A stretch of DNA of 64,000 bases. Origin: Glo-17 sp964637835 (GTDB taxonomy: Bacteria > Krumholzibacteriota > Krumholzibacteriia > LZORAL124-64-63). Shown here one piece after another: positions 30,301-37,452 of the stretch (the first letter of the stretch is position 1; every line of letters starts with the position of its first letter). A model generated the notes under the pieces. The model saw nothing but the letters and a program-made list of their open reading frames with translations, did no database searches and was not told where the DNA came from. The stretch is taken from assembly GCA_964637835.1 (NCBI GenBank), contig CAZWYF010000016.1:11585-75584 (forward strand), read 5' to 3'. Made by a program: the position numbers and the translations under genes.

Positions 30301-31100
30301 GCACGCCGGTGACCGTCTGGCTGCTCGAGGGCGACGCCGGCCTCGGCTCGGTCCGCGGCGCGAGCGCTCCCCTGGTGGCCAACGTGGATGGCGAGGCCAC
30401 CACCCGCCTGTACGTCACCGACCACGGCGCCGAGGACCTGCTGCTGCAGGCCGCCGCGGGGGATGCCATGTCCGCCCCCGTGGCCATCACCCTGCTCGGC
30501 CCGCCGGTGACCACGGCGACGCTCTTCCCCGAGGCCGCGGCCTACGGCGAGGGCTACTACGTGCTGCCGAGCACCGAGATCACCCTGCGGACCACCGTGG
30601 AGGGCCCCGACCCCGTGCAGGGCGTCTGGTTCGACGTGGACGTCACCGACGATCCCCGGCCCCGCACCCTCTACACCGAGCCGTTCACCCTGGCCGAGCT
30701 GGGCGCCGAGTTCGCCACGCCCGGCCAGCACGTGCTGCGGTTCTACGCCGAGGAGGCCGGCGGCGTCTCCGAGGCGGTCAAGAGCCTCACCCTCTACACG
30801 GCGGCCGACATGACCACCGACCAGGACGTCACCAACCGGCCCAATCCCTTCCACGCCGGGCGCGAGGAGACCGTGATCCTCTTCAACGCCACGGGTTCGG
30901 GGCCGGTGAACGTGACCATCTACGACCTCTACGGCGACGTGGTCTTCAGCGACCAGCTGACCACCACCGCCGGCGCCACCGAGCAGTTCGTCTGGGACGG
31001 CCGCAACGGCAAGGGCCGGGTGGTGGGCAACGGCGGCTACATCTGCCGCATCCACGGCGCCGGCATGGATCTGCGGCGCAAGATCGCGGTGGTGAAGTGA
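24324..31100 (+). CDS. Giant secreted repeat protein with FlgD-like C-terminal sorting module
   Basis: 2258 residues with a signal peptide (ALALIALGALTTSAAA). Two kinds of Ig-like repeats alternate. One has the signature PGE..PG..GK.G.P, then A.DQYWN, at about 25.08, 25.75, 26.12, 26.87, 27.21, 28.19 and 29.19 kb; the other has VP.TA..GPPATF, then Q.Y..AEDI.I.V.D, at about 27.55, 27.86, 28.55, 28.86, 29.53 and 29.85 kb. The end (from about 30.83 kb, NRPNPFHAG) is a FlgD-like Ig/type A sorting domain. This is a surface adhesin or fibre; the PorV-like gene and envelope motor just downstream suggest they export, anchor or move it. Codon use matches its neighbours. No calcium-binding or enzymatic motif stands out. 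Confidence 0.8.
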   Translation: MDAMKTCPRILHAALALIALGALTTSAAAFDELEITVVNPHLVDGSPAVTVNTAFSVRVRAVNADGTTDVNADFINATLRSPDVAADLPSGSYLQNGERQFDGVRFLASGMGVRLEVYDADDASVPTAAVIIDCYDPVDRFVVSVPSGDKYVDQAIDVSLTALDASGGTVLNFRDDVVLSAAVGHFSTGATITVPGPSFADGTTTLPVTFWGTDPVTRENTLTATGSVIYEGQALPATGQATVAPLLPGALDGVVLLLPGEQLTPGVSPGKSGTPNSQTSGSTFGGSRIYATDQHWNPVSSGPYPTIAWSSDDPDPGVVLPPAAAMGDNPETSYDLTLIRSGTTRVTATASGAVSGTSRADVVINPEGLDHFEFDTGIWNPDDVQVTTIPFNIRVIARDSNGNVFPLNGQVSLRVRIGASDESAEYIITDNATFTNGQLDALVQVTKRGFSARIIVDSGVVGESPSFQVNSGPCEKILFTFPGEEWTPGLNDPEFSGNNGTPNAVTAGQIVDPVTIRPVDRYNNLAPGARNVTISCPTGYFELPDYPGNTVSISNPTDIRVALRTASSAQVLRAVSSGLDPNDSGPVSVSPAGWQRLVVQAPGETLAPGIFDGVEDDGKLGDPGSQDAGVPFDVRVYATDQYWNPVSDSSPALPMDVDFSSSDPAAVLPGNPQQLNDNLGDFQVALVTLADPNRQTIEVTDRLTGRSAYATIPVRAGVIDHFDIGINSRSNPTPNDVLDPIPDHQAGSSLPNVTVIARDIFGNHINDYAEDVALYVNHGSGILTPTAVSLADGMGSGGFQGAWRGPMQITRAGEDVRLFVREETYALTDSSNTFDVFADAQDYADLVVLLPGETHTPGIPPGKVGTPVPVQAGDPVQARVLATDAWFNQVPARPQVQFTSSDFFQMISPNDQALGVDGEGVFDFFFKAAASHQLAAADLIQPAINDTSQINVTAGEFDRLMVVLPGETPQPGGPQADGKIGTPTPQTASLEFDVRIRGVDQFWNLVDTATERVHLASDDDSLTPTNPLNNDQPLVSGELVMPLYLTSPGYVTLAASALDHTDITGQSATVEVQQGATYRIDVPATAAVGPPATFGMTISLVDENGDPLPTANNWVTVEALKANLEPASSTLQVTSAQLAGGTVTIPGQAYDTVEDIVIRITDISGRQSYSSTIVMMPNGLEYVVAVDTEEIRRVGPPATFPVSVRLRDTDTHTIIDDDRRFDVGIETAAGGPGLGVVGVTSQRLDGGAVSFQQSYTRAENIYVTVTDSTGLSGASPVFSLVADGYKRLQIIAPGETVQAGIPAFEETGKDGAPGVQRSGEPFPFTVRAVDQYWNLADTTSVGTLRLVASDGSFTQDGNPDQNYVPFVNGRRTFDGFLTDEGTVAVTVYDEDDLGKPSQSSYIPVDPPYEYEITVPATASTGPVPGFQITVKLIDPVTGNVVPTAQNRFRMTPLLPNQGAANGDLGITEAQLIGGVCVINQQSYSTVEDIIIRVDDDYGREAFSTVIEMDSGGLYYAVTLPDSAVVGPPETFPLTVELIDSNTGERVTTQDRLFDVEVMSAQTGLPGGGHLEVRQGILQAGYREIAQAYSRAEDVFVVVSDTTGITGISNTCRMLADGFKRIQIVAPGEQPSPGGLTGTGKTGEPLTQQAEVPFTITVRAVDQYWNLAASVDDGAIALSSSGGALDLVDPADADAPFIGGSRDVEIVLGNPGLVGVFAVDPEHPAVASGRVDIPVNEAEYRVVLPDPAVVTAGPPATFSLTVRLVNPETGERIQAGGAFEMTALRPDRSAASAELGVTGGTLTAGEAVIGGQHYAASEDIVIRVRDTRGRTSYSDVLTVVPEGVRYAVDVPDTAIAGEPFAMTVRRVDIVTGEIVTSDDRSFVLTAYSGNSPRPDFALSPAGVLADTVGTTAQGIREFAAQSYDRAESIYIKVSDATGEQFFSEVIVVRPAPVSVCTLIAEDLPGQELDRSLRPGDRITLRVQATDASGNAVAGTPVTVWLLEGDAGLGSVRGASAPLVANVDGEATTRLYVTDHGAEDLLLQAAAGDAMSAPVAITLLGPPVTTATLFPEAAAYGEGYYVLPSTEITLRTTVEGPDPVQGVWFDVDVTDDPRPRTLYTEPFTLAELGAEFATPGQHVLRFYAEEAGGVSEAVKSLTLYTAADMTTDQDVTNRPNPFHAGREETVILFNATGSGPVNVTIYDLYGDVVFSDQLTTTAGATEQFVWDGRNGKGRVVGNGGYICRIHGAGMDLRRKIAVVK

Positions 31101-31123
31101 TGCGCATCGACGACGGAGGCACC

Positions 31124-32404
31124 ATGACCATGCATCTGCGGAACCTCGCGCTGGGCCTGCTGCTGCTGGCCATCGCCGGCACGGCCCTCGGCGCCAACGA
31201 CGCCGGCGTTCCCGGGGGCTATCTGCGCTACGGCGCCAGCGCCCGCAGCCTCGCCCTGGGCAACGCGGTGGGTGGCCTGGCCGACGACGCGGCCACCAGC
31301 TACTGGAACCCCGCGGGCTACGCCTCGCTGCGGACCATGGAGCTGTCGGCCATGGGAGCGTCGCTGGGCATGGATACCCACTACGGGTTCATGGCCCTGG
31401 GCCTGCCCACGGCCAGCTGGGGGACCTTCGCGCTGGCCGGCACCTATACCACCAGCGGCGATTTCCAGCGCACCGACATGTACACCGATCTGGACGAGAC
31501 CTTCAGCGAGGACGAGGGCATCTTCTCGCTGGGCTGGGCCCGCCCGTTCGGCCGCTTCGCCCTGGGCGTCACCCTGAAGACCGTGCGCCAGAACATCGGT
31601 GGCGCCAGCGGCTCGGGGACCGGGGCGGACCTGGGCCTGCACTATCGCCCGCATCAGGCCATCGGCCTGGGCGTGGCGGTGCAGAACGCGCTCGCGCCGA
31701 AGATCATCCTGGTCGAGGACGAGGAGGAGCTGCCCTACAGCCTGCGTGGCGGCCTGTCGTTGCGCTTCTTCCAGGGTCGACTGCTGATGACCGCCGATGC
31801 CGTGCGCACCCGCTGGATGGACACCAGCTTCCACGGCGGCCTGGAGCTGTGGCCCGTCCGCCAGATCGCCCTGCGTGGCGGCTACGACGGCGGCCGCGAG
31901 CAGTGGGCCGCCGGCGCCGGCCTGCGCTGGGAGAACTGGCAGTTCGACTACGCCTTCGTCAACACCGAGCTCGGCAGCCAGAACGTGGTCTCGGCCACGC
32001 TGCGGTTCGGCGTGCCCTACGGCGTGAAGATGGATCGCGACCGCACGCTGTTCAGCCCGTCGGGATCGGATCGGTCGGTGACCTTCGGCATCCGCACCGC
32101 CGTGCGCGGCGAGATCGACCGCTGGCAGGTGGTGATCGAGGACACGCGCGGCCAGGAGATCCGCCGCCTCGAGGGCGCGGGCAGCCCGCCCGACGCGGTG
32201 ACCTGGGACGGCGCCGATACCGACGGCCGCCTGGTCGACGACGGCCGCTACACCGCCGCCGTGCTGGTTGTCGACGAGCTGGGCCAGATCTGGGACTACG
32301 AGAGCGAGGTGGAGGTGCTCGGCTTCCGGGAACGCACCCGGACGCCCATCCGCCTGGAAATCGGCGGCAGCGCGAGCAGCGCGGCCGAGGGGAGTGAGCG
32401 ATGA
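31124..32404 (+). CDS. PorV/PorQ-like outer-membrane barrel with FlgD-like C-terminal domain
   Basis: 426 residues. The signal peptide is followed by the PorV-family opening GYLRYGASARSLALGNAVG with DDAATSYWNPAGYASL, then a barrel of about 14 strands. After residue 310 comes a FlgD-like Ig module (GAGSPPDAVTWDG, DGRYTAAVLVVDELG). PorV shuttles type IX secretion substrates to the cell surface in Bacteroidota. GGAGG lies four bases before the ATG at 31124; an earlier GTG at 31097 has no ribosome site. It is 23 bp after the giant gene and overlaps the next gene (ATGA), so these form one unit. Confidence 0.8.
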   Translation: MTMHLRNLALGLLLLAIAGTALGANDAGVPGGYLRYGASARSLALGNAVGGLADDAATSYWNPAGYASLRTMELSAMGASLGMDTHYGFMALGLPTASWGTFALAGTYTTSGDFQRTDMYTDLDETFSEDEGIFSLGWARPFGRFALGVTLKTVRQNIGGASGSGTGADLGLHYRPHQAIGLGVAVQNALAPKIILVEDEEELPYSLRGGLSLRFFQGRLLMTADAVRTRWMDTSFHGGLELWPVRQIALRGGYDGGREQWAAGAGLRWENWQFDYAFVNTELGSQNVVSATLRFGVPYGVKMDRDRTLFSPSGSDRSVTFGIRTAVRGEIDRWQVVIEDTRGQEIRRLEGAGSPPDAVTWDGADTDGRLVDDGRYTAAVLVVDELGQIWDYESEVEVLGFRERTRTPIRLEIGGSASSAAEGSER

Positions 32405-35400
32405 CGCAGCGAGTGAACCCGCCGGCCGCACGATCGGCCACCCTTGCGACCGGGCTGCTGGCCACCCCGCTGGCCACCCCGCTGGCCACCCNNNNNNNNN
32501 NNNNNNNNNNNNNNNNNNNNNNNNNNNNNNNNNNNNNNNNNNNNNNNNNNNNNNNNNNNNNNNNNNNNNNNNNNNNNNNNNNNNNNNNNNNGCTGGCCAC
32601 CCCGCTGGCCACCCCGCTGGCCACCCTGCTGGCCACCCTGCTGGCCGTCCTGCTGATGACCACCGCGGCGTCCGCCGCCGATGCCCCCACCGTCCCGCCC
32701 GAGGACGCCCTCTGGCGCGCGGCCGGCGAGGCCTTCACCAACGGCACCGACAAGTCGGCGGCCATGCAGCAGTACCGCCTGTTCGTCGACACCTACGACG
32801 ACAGTCCCCGGGCCGCGTCGGCGCAGTTCATGGTGGGCGAGTGCTACCAGGCCGTCGGCGACTGGGAAGGGGCGCTGCGCGAGTACGACCGCGTCCGCAA
32901 GTATCCCGGCCGGGACGATTACCTCGAGGCCTCCGTGCTCCTGCGCGAGGGCGAGTGCCTGTTCAACCTGGCGCGCTACGACGAGGCGGTGGAGAAGTAC
33001 AAGCGCCTGGTGAGCCGCCACGACGACACCTTCCTGCTGGCCGAGGGTCTCTACGAGCTGGGCCAGGCCTACATCGTCCAGGGCAACTGGCTGCGCCTGG
33101 AGGAGGCCTACCGCGAGCTGCTGGAGCGGCGACCCGGTTACGCCGACCTGCAGGAGGTCAAGTTCGCCCTCGGCCTGTTCGCCTTCCATGACGGCCGCCA
33201 CGACGAGGCTCGCGAGTACTTCGACCAGGTCCCCACCGACCGCGGCCTCTACTTCCTGGGCCGCACGCTGGAGGAGTCCGGCCAGTACATCCTGGCCATC
33301 CAGCGCTACAAGCAGGTGCTGCGCCGTTTCCCGGACAGCCCGCTGGCCGACGACGTCGCCTTCTCCATCGCCGAGGCGTTCTACCACTCCGGCCAGAACA
33401 CCGTGGCGGTGCGCAGCTACCGCGACTTCCTGGAGGTCTACCCGCAGAGTCCATTCGTGCCCAATGCCCGCTACAAGATGGCCTGCGTCACCTTCCGCGA
33501 GGGACGTTTCGACGAGTCCATGCGGCAGCTCGAGCAGATCGTCGAGAACTACCCCGACGCCAAGGTGGTGGCCTACGCCCAGTACCTCATCGGCGACTGC
33601 TGCCTGCAGCTCGGTCGTCCCAGCGAGGCCATCTTCGCCTGGACCGACGTGGTCCGCCGCTTCCCCGGGTCCACCGTGGCCAGCGCCGCGCTGCACAAGG
33701 TGGTCTACGCCTACGCCCAGGAGGGCAACCACGGCCAGGCCATCGTCCTGGCCCGCGAGTTCCTCGACCGCTTCCCCGGCGACCCGCTCTCGCCCCGCGT
33801 GCGTGTACTCAAGGGCTTCAGCCACTTCCAGCTCGAGGAGTACAAGCAGGCGCTGCTGGCCTTCCAGAACGTGGTGGACAAGCACGTCAACACCGACGTG
33901 GCCGAGCGCGCGCTGTTCCTCTCCACCCTGGCCTACACCCGCCTGGGGCAGCTGGACCGCGTGCTGACCAACTACAACTACCTCGCCAGCAAGCTGCTGC
34001 CCACGCCCAGCCACTGGCGGGCCCGCACCTACTACCACCTGGGCGAGGCCTACTTCGCCCAGGGCCTGTACCGCGAGGCCGCCGGCATGTACCGCCTGGT
34101 GCTCACCGGCTACCCCAGGGCCAACGTGGCCGCGCCCTCGCTGCAGGGCCTGGTGGCGTCGCTCAGCCGCGCCGGCCAGTACGAGCAGGCCCTGGCCGAG
34201 CAGGAGCGCTTCCTCCTGGTCCTGGCCAACGCCGAGAGCGAGGACGGCACCAACAGCCTCGCGGTGGGCTCCATCTACTTCAACCAGCACAACTACGAGG
34301 ACGCGCTGCAGCAGTTCACGGACTTCCTGGCGACCAATCCCGAGGATCCCGCCGCGGCCACCGCCCTGGCCAACCAGGCCGACTGCTACTATCGCCTGCA
34401 GTACTACGAGCAGGCGGTCGAGGCCTGGCGCAGCCTGCTGGCGCGCTTCCCGGACGCGCCCGAGGCGCCGGAGGCCCTCTACCGCGTGGCCGATACCCAG
34501 TTCGGCCTCGGCCAGTTCGACGCCGCCTCGCGCTCCTACAGCCGCCTGCAGCAGCAGTTCGGCGGTGGCGAGCACGCGGCCGACGCCGTCTTCGGCCTGG
34601 CCAACTGCGCCTACAACCTGGGCCAGGACGACCTCGCCATCAGTCGCTTCACCGAGTTCGTGGAGACCTATCCCGAGGATCCCCGCACCGAGGACGCGGA
34701 ACTGGGCATCCAGAGCTGCTACTACCGCAGCGGCAGGGACATGACCGAGTACCTGGCGCGCCGTCCGGAGAGCGCCCTGGCCGCCGACGTCTACTGGAAC
34801 CAGGGCCAGGAGGCGTTCGCCGCCGGCCGCTTCGGCGAGGCCGCCGACAGCTTCGAGCGCGTGACCCTGGACTATCCCGACAGCGAGTCGGCCCCGGGCG
34901 CGCTCTTCTACCTGGCGGAGAGCTACTACCGGGCCGAGTCCCTGGCGCAGGCCCTGGCCGGATTCCGCAACTTCACCACCACCCATCCCGACCACGACCT
35001 CGCCGAGCTCGCGCACCTGCGCGGGGCCACGGTGCTGTTCAAGCTCGAGCGCCACGACGAGGCCGCCCTGGCCTACGAGACGCTCACCGACCTCTTCCCC
35101 GCCGGCGAGTACGCCGCCCTGGCCGCCTACAACGCCGGGATCTGCTACCAGGAGCTGGAGGAATGGCACGCGGCCATCGGCAGCCTCGAGCGCTTCGCCG
35201 CCGACCATCCCGACCACGAGAACACCCAGGGCGTGTGGCTGCAGATCGCCGCCCTGTATCAGGAGGAGCTGGGCGACTGGACGCGGGCGGTGGACAGCTA
35301 CGAGCGCGCCGCGGCCCAGCCGGGCTCGCCGCTGGCGGAGATCCGTTACCGGCAGGGCGAGTGCCTGGCCAGGGCCGACGATCTCGAGGGCGCCCTCGCG

Positions 35401-35619
35401 CGGTACGAGAGCGCCGCGCAGAGCGGCCAGGCCACCGACCCGTTCCGCGTGGCCGCCCTGGCGGAGATCGGCCGCATCGCCGAGGAGCGTGGCGACTGGG
35501 GCGTGGCCATCGGGGCCTACGAGCGCATCATCGCCGCCGGCGGCAAGCCCGAGTGGACCGCCATGGCCGAGGATCGCCTCGCGGCCATCCGCGAGGCGGG
35601 AGTGACGGCCGGCGGCTGA
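32401..35619 (+). CDS. Large periplasmic TPR-repeat protein
   Basis: The frame crosses a 100-N run at 32492-32591 that lies in a tandem LATP-coding repeat; collapsing the 35-bp flanking duplicate gives 1027 residues. The N-terminus is a signal peptide whose hydrophobic core is built from LATP/LATL units. About two dozen TPR-like helical pairs follow (YRLFVDTYDDSPRAASAQF, AIQRYKQVLRRFPDSPLADD, VRRFPGSTVASAALHKV and so on), similar to the large TPR proteins of the Glt/Nfs machines and to YbgF-like repeats. It probably spans or scaffolds the periplasm for the ExbB/ExbD/TonB-like proteins downstream. A strong hairpin follows the stop. Confidence 0.82.
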   Translation: MTQRVNPPAARSATLATGLLATPLATPLATXXXXXXXXXXXXXXXXXXXXXXXXXXXXXXXXXXLATPLATPLATLLATLLAVLLMTTAASAADAPTVPPEDALWRAAGEAFTNGTDKSAAMQQYRLFVDTYDDSPRAASAQFMVGECYQAVGDWEGALREYDRVRKYPGRDDYLEASVLLREGECLFNLARYDEAVEKYKRLVSRHDDTFLLAEGLYELGQAYIVQGNWLRLEEAYRELLERRPGYADLQEVKFALGLFAFHDGRHDEAREYFDQVPTDRGLYFLGRTLEESGQYILAIQRYKQVLRRFPDSPLADDVAFSIAEAFYHSGQNTVAVRSYRDFLEVYPQSPFVPNARYKMACVTFREGRFDESMRQLEQIVENYPDAKVVAYAQYLIGDCCLQLGRPSEAIFAWTDVVRRFPGSTVASAALHKVVYAYAQEGNHGQAIVLAREFLDRFPGDPLSPRVRVLKGFSHFQLEEYKQALLAFQNVVDKHVNTDVAERALFLSTLAYTRLGQLDRVLTNYNYLASKLLPTPSHWRARTYYHLGEAYFAQGLYREAAGMYRLVLTGYPRANVAAPSLQGLVASLSRAGQYEQALAEQERFLLVLANAESEDGTNSLAVGSIYFNQHNYEDALQQFTDFLATNPEDPAAATALANQADCYYRLQYYEQAVEAWRSLLARFPDAPEAPEALYRVADTQFGLGQFDAASRSYSRLQQQFGGGEHAADAVFGLANCAYNLGQDDLAISRFTEFVETYPEDPRTEDAELGIQSCYYRSGRDMTEYLARRPESALAADVYWNQGQEAFAAGRFGEAADSFERVTLDYPDSESAPGALFYLAESYYRAESLAQALAGFRNFTTTHPDHDLAELAHLRGATVLFKLERHDEAALAYETLTDLFPAGEYAALAAYNAGICYQELEEWHAAIGSLERFAADHPDHENTQGVWLQIAALYQEELGDWTRAVDSYERAAAQPGSPLAEIRYRQGECLARADDLEGALARYESAAQSGQATDPFRVAALAEIGRIAEERGDWGVAIGAYERIIAAGGKPEWTAMAEDRLAAIREAGVTAGG
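32458..32645 (+). repeat. 12-bp tandem repeats coding for the signal-peptide core of the TPR protein
   Basis: Units CTGGCCACCCCG (Leu-Ala-Thr-Pro) and CTGGCCACCCTG (Leu-Ala-Thr-Leu) repeat in frame around the assembly gap. The number of copies is uncertain because of the gap. Confidence 0.75.
32492..32591. other. Assembly gap (100 N) in the TPR gene, probably artefactual
   Basis: The 35 bases on each side are identical, within the 12-bp tandem repeat. Copy number of the repeat could be misassembled here; the frame is kept with or without the collapse. Confidence 0.8.
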
Positions 35620-35636
35620 TCCGCGAGCGGGTGAAC

Positions 35637-35671
35637 GCGCGCCCCCGGGACCGTCCTGGTCGCGGGGGCGC
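35637..35671 (+). terminator. Terminator-like hairpin after the TPR gene
   Basis: GCGCCCCCG (35637-35645) pairs with CGGGGGCGC (35663-35671); inside, GACC pairs with GGTC after one mismatch. It is 18 bp after the stop. A new transcript would then start in the 200 bp before the exbB-like gene. Confidence 0.65.
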
Positions 35672-35880
35672 CGTCGTTCCCCGGGCTGCCTCGCGGCTGT
35701 CGTGCGCGCCGTCAGAGGCCATGACGCACCGCCTGGCGGTGGCGCGCTCCTTGCAGCGTCAGGAATCGGTAACGGGAAACCCGGCGCCAGCGGGGGATCA
35801 GCGACGCCCCGCGGGCACATTGCAAGACAGACCCCATGCAGAACGCAGCGACGGGGTCCTCGCAGGAAGGTGCGCAGCCC

Positions 35881-36591
35881 ATGTTCGGCGACATGTCCCT
35901 GATCAAGGTCTTCCAGTCCTCGCCCACCATGGTGGTCCTGCTCGTCTGTTCCATCGTGACGGTGGGCTTCGCGGTCGAGCGCCTCCTCTACTTCATGGGC
36001 TCGCAGGCCGACGTCCGGCGGTTCATGAACGACCTCGCCGGCCACCTGAAGTCCGGCAACGCCCGCGCGGCCCTCGACCACTGCCAGCGCACGCACAAGC
36101 CGGTGGGCCGGGTGATGGCCCAGGCCGTGACGGCCATGAATCGCACGCGCGAGGAGCAGGTGCAGCGGATCGACACCGCCATCGAGCTCGAGCAGGTGGA
36201 GATGGAGCGCAACATCGGCGTGCTGGGCACCATGGCGAACATCGCCCCGCTGCTCGGCCTGTTCGGCACGGTGGTGGGCATCATCCGCGCCTTCGCCGAC
36301 ATCGCCCGCACCGGCAGCGGCGGTGGCGCGGTGGTGGCCATGGGCGTCTCCGAGGCCCTGCTGACCACGGCGGCCGGCATCATCGTCGCGGTGATCGCGA
36401 CGGTGTTCTTCAACGTCTTCGTGCGCCGCATCCGCTCCCGCGTGGCCCAGCTCGAGGATGCCCGCGAGACGTGGCTCGCCCTGGTCAGCCAGGCGCAGCG
36501 GCGCCGCGCCTCGTCCCCGGCCCCGGCGTCTGCGCCCGCCGCCCGTCGCCCCGCCGCCGAGCCGCAGGTGCCCGTCGGGATCTCGAGCTAG
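35881..36591 (+). CDS. ExbB/TolQ-like channel protein of the second envelope machine
   Basis: 236 residues with three membrane segments: one near 14-34 and two in the conserved core (GTMANIAPLLGLFGTVVGIIRAF and GVSEALLTTAAGIIVAVIATVFFNVF). Glu158 keeps the channel acid. GGAAGG lies ten bases before the ATG at 35881; an upstream ATG at 35836 has no ribosome site. The C-terminal tail is Ala/Pro-rich. Followed by two ExbD-like genes and a TonB-like gene. One TolQ with two TolR subunits is the composition of the AglRQS motor that drives gliding in Myxococcus. Confidence 0.9.
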   Translation: MFGDMSLIKVFQSSPTMVVLLVCSIVTVGFAVERLLYFMGSQADVRRFMNDLAGHLKSGNARAALDHCQRTHKPVGRVMAQAVTAMNRTREEQVQRIDTAIELEQVEMERNIGVLGTMANIAPLLGLFGTVVGIIRAFADIARTGSGGGAVVAMGVSEALLTTAAGIIVAVIATVFFNVFVRRIRSRVAQLEDARETWLALVSQAQRRRASSPAPASAPAARRPAAEPQVPVGISS

Positions 36592-36603
36592 CCGGAGGCA
36601 ATC

Positions 36604-37032
36604 ATGGCGCGCAACCGCAAGGACGCCCTGGGCAACGGGCTGAACGACGCCAACGTCACCCCGCTGGCGGACGTCACCACCACGCTCATCGTCGTCTTCC
36701 TGATCACCATGCCGGCGCTGATGTGGAACGGCTTCGACGTCAACCAGGCGCAGACCGGCGGCGAGAGCCCCCAGGTCCAGACCACCGAGGAGCTGGACGA
36801 GCAGCTGCTCACCCTGGCGGTCACGCCCGAGGGGCTGAAGCTCAATGGCGAGCTGCTGGCCGACGACGAGGTGGCCACCCGGCTGGACCGCGAGCTGGCC
36901 ACCCGTGGCGACCGCACCGTGGTCATCGTTCCCGACGACGCCGTGCGGCTCGGCCGCGTGGTCACCGCCCTGGACATCGCCAAGGCCAGCGGGGCCGACA
37001 ACCTGGCCCTGCTCAACCGGATCGGGGGCTAG
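36604..37032 (+). CDS. ExbD/TolR-like protein, first of two
   Basis: 142 residues with the usual layout: cytoplasmic N-terminus, single membrane helix with the proton-path Asp23 in NVTPLADVTTTLIVVFLI, and a periplasmic domain (about 60-140). AGCCGGAGG precedes the start. Twelve bases separate it from the ExbB-like gene and three from the next ExbD-like gene. Confidence 0.9.
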   Translation: MARNRKDALGNGLNDANVTPLADVTTTLIVVFLITMPALMWNGFDVNQAQTGGESPQVQTTEELDEQLLTLAVTPEGLKLNGELLADDEVATRLDRELATRGDRTVVIVPDDAVRLGRVVTALDIAKASGADNLALLNRIGG

Positions 37033-37035
37033 AGC

Positions 37036-37452
37036 ATGGCCCGGCGCAAGAAGAAGCCCCTGGACGTGGAGACCCGCGTCAACGTGGTCCCCATCATCAA
37101 CGTCTCGCTGGTGGTGGTGCTGACCCTGATGATGATCGCGCCGTTTCTGACGGGCGAGGAGGTGGACGTGGACCTGCCGCAGGCCAGCGCCAGCCAGGCC
37201 GACGACACCGACAACATCGAGGTCGTCTTCACGGCCGACCGGCGGATCATCATCGACGAGAGCGAGTTCGAGCTGGCCGAGCTGCCCGAGGCGCTCGCCG
37301 GCGCCTTCGCCGCCATGCCCCACGGCGTGGCCGTGGTCAAGGCCGACCAGAACCTGCCCTACGGCGTGGTCGAGAGCCTGATCGCGGCGGTGGAGGGCGC
37401 GGGCGCCCCGCGCATCGCCCTGGCCACCAAGCCCAAGGAGGGCGCCGAATGA
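37036..37452 (+). CDS. ExbD/TolR-like protein, second of two, with Asn at the channel Asp position
   Basis: 138 residues and the same fold as the gene before it, but the membrane helix reads NVVPIINVSLVVVLTLMM, with Asn22 (codon AAC) where ExbD/TolR proteins have the essential Asp. The rest, including the periplasmic ATPDGR-like region (VVFTADRRIIIDESEF), is intact, so this is unlikely to be a decayed gene. It may form a heteromer with the first ExbD so that only one helix of the pair carries protons. The stop overlaps the start of the TonB-like gene. Confidence 0.9.
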   Translation: MARRKKKPLDVETRVNVVPIINVSLVVVLTLMMIAPFLTGEEVDVDLPQASASQADDTDNIEVVFTADRRIIIDESEFELAELPEALAGAFAAMPHGVAVVKADQNLPYGVVESLIAAVEGAGAPRIALATKPKEGAE

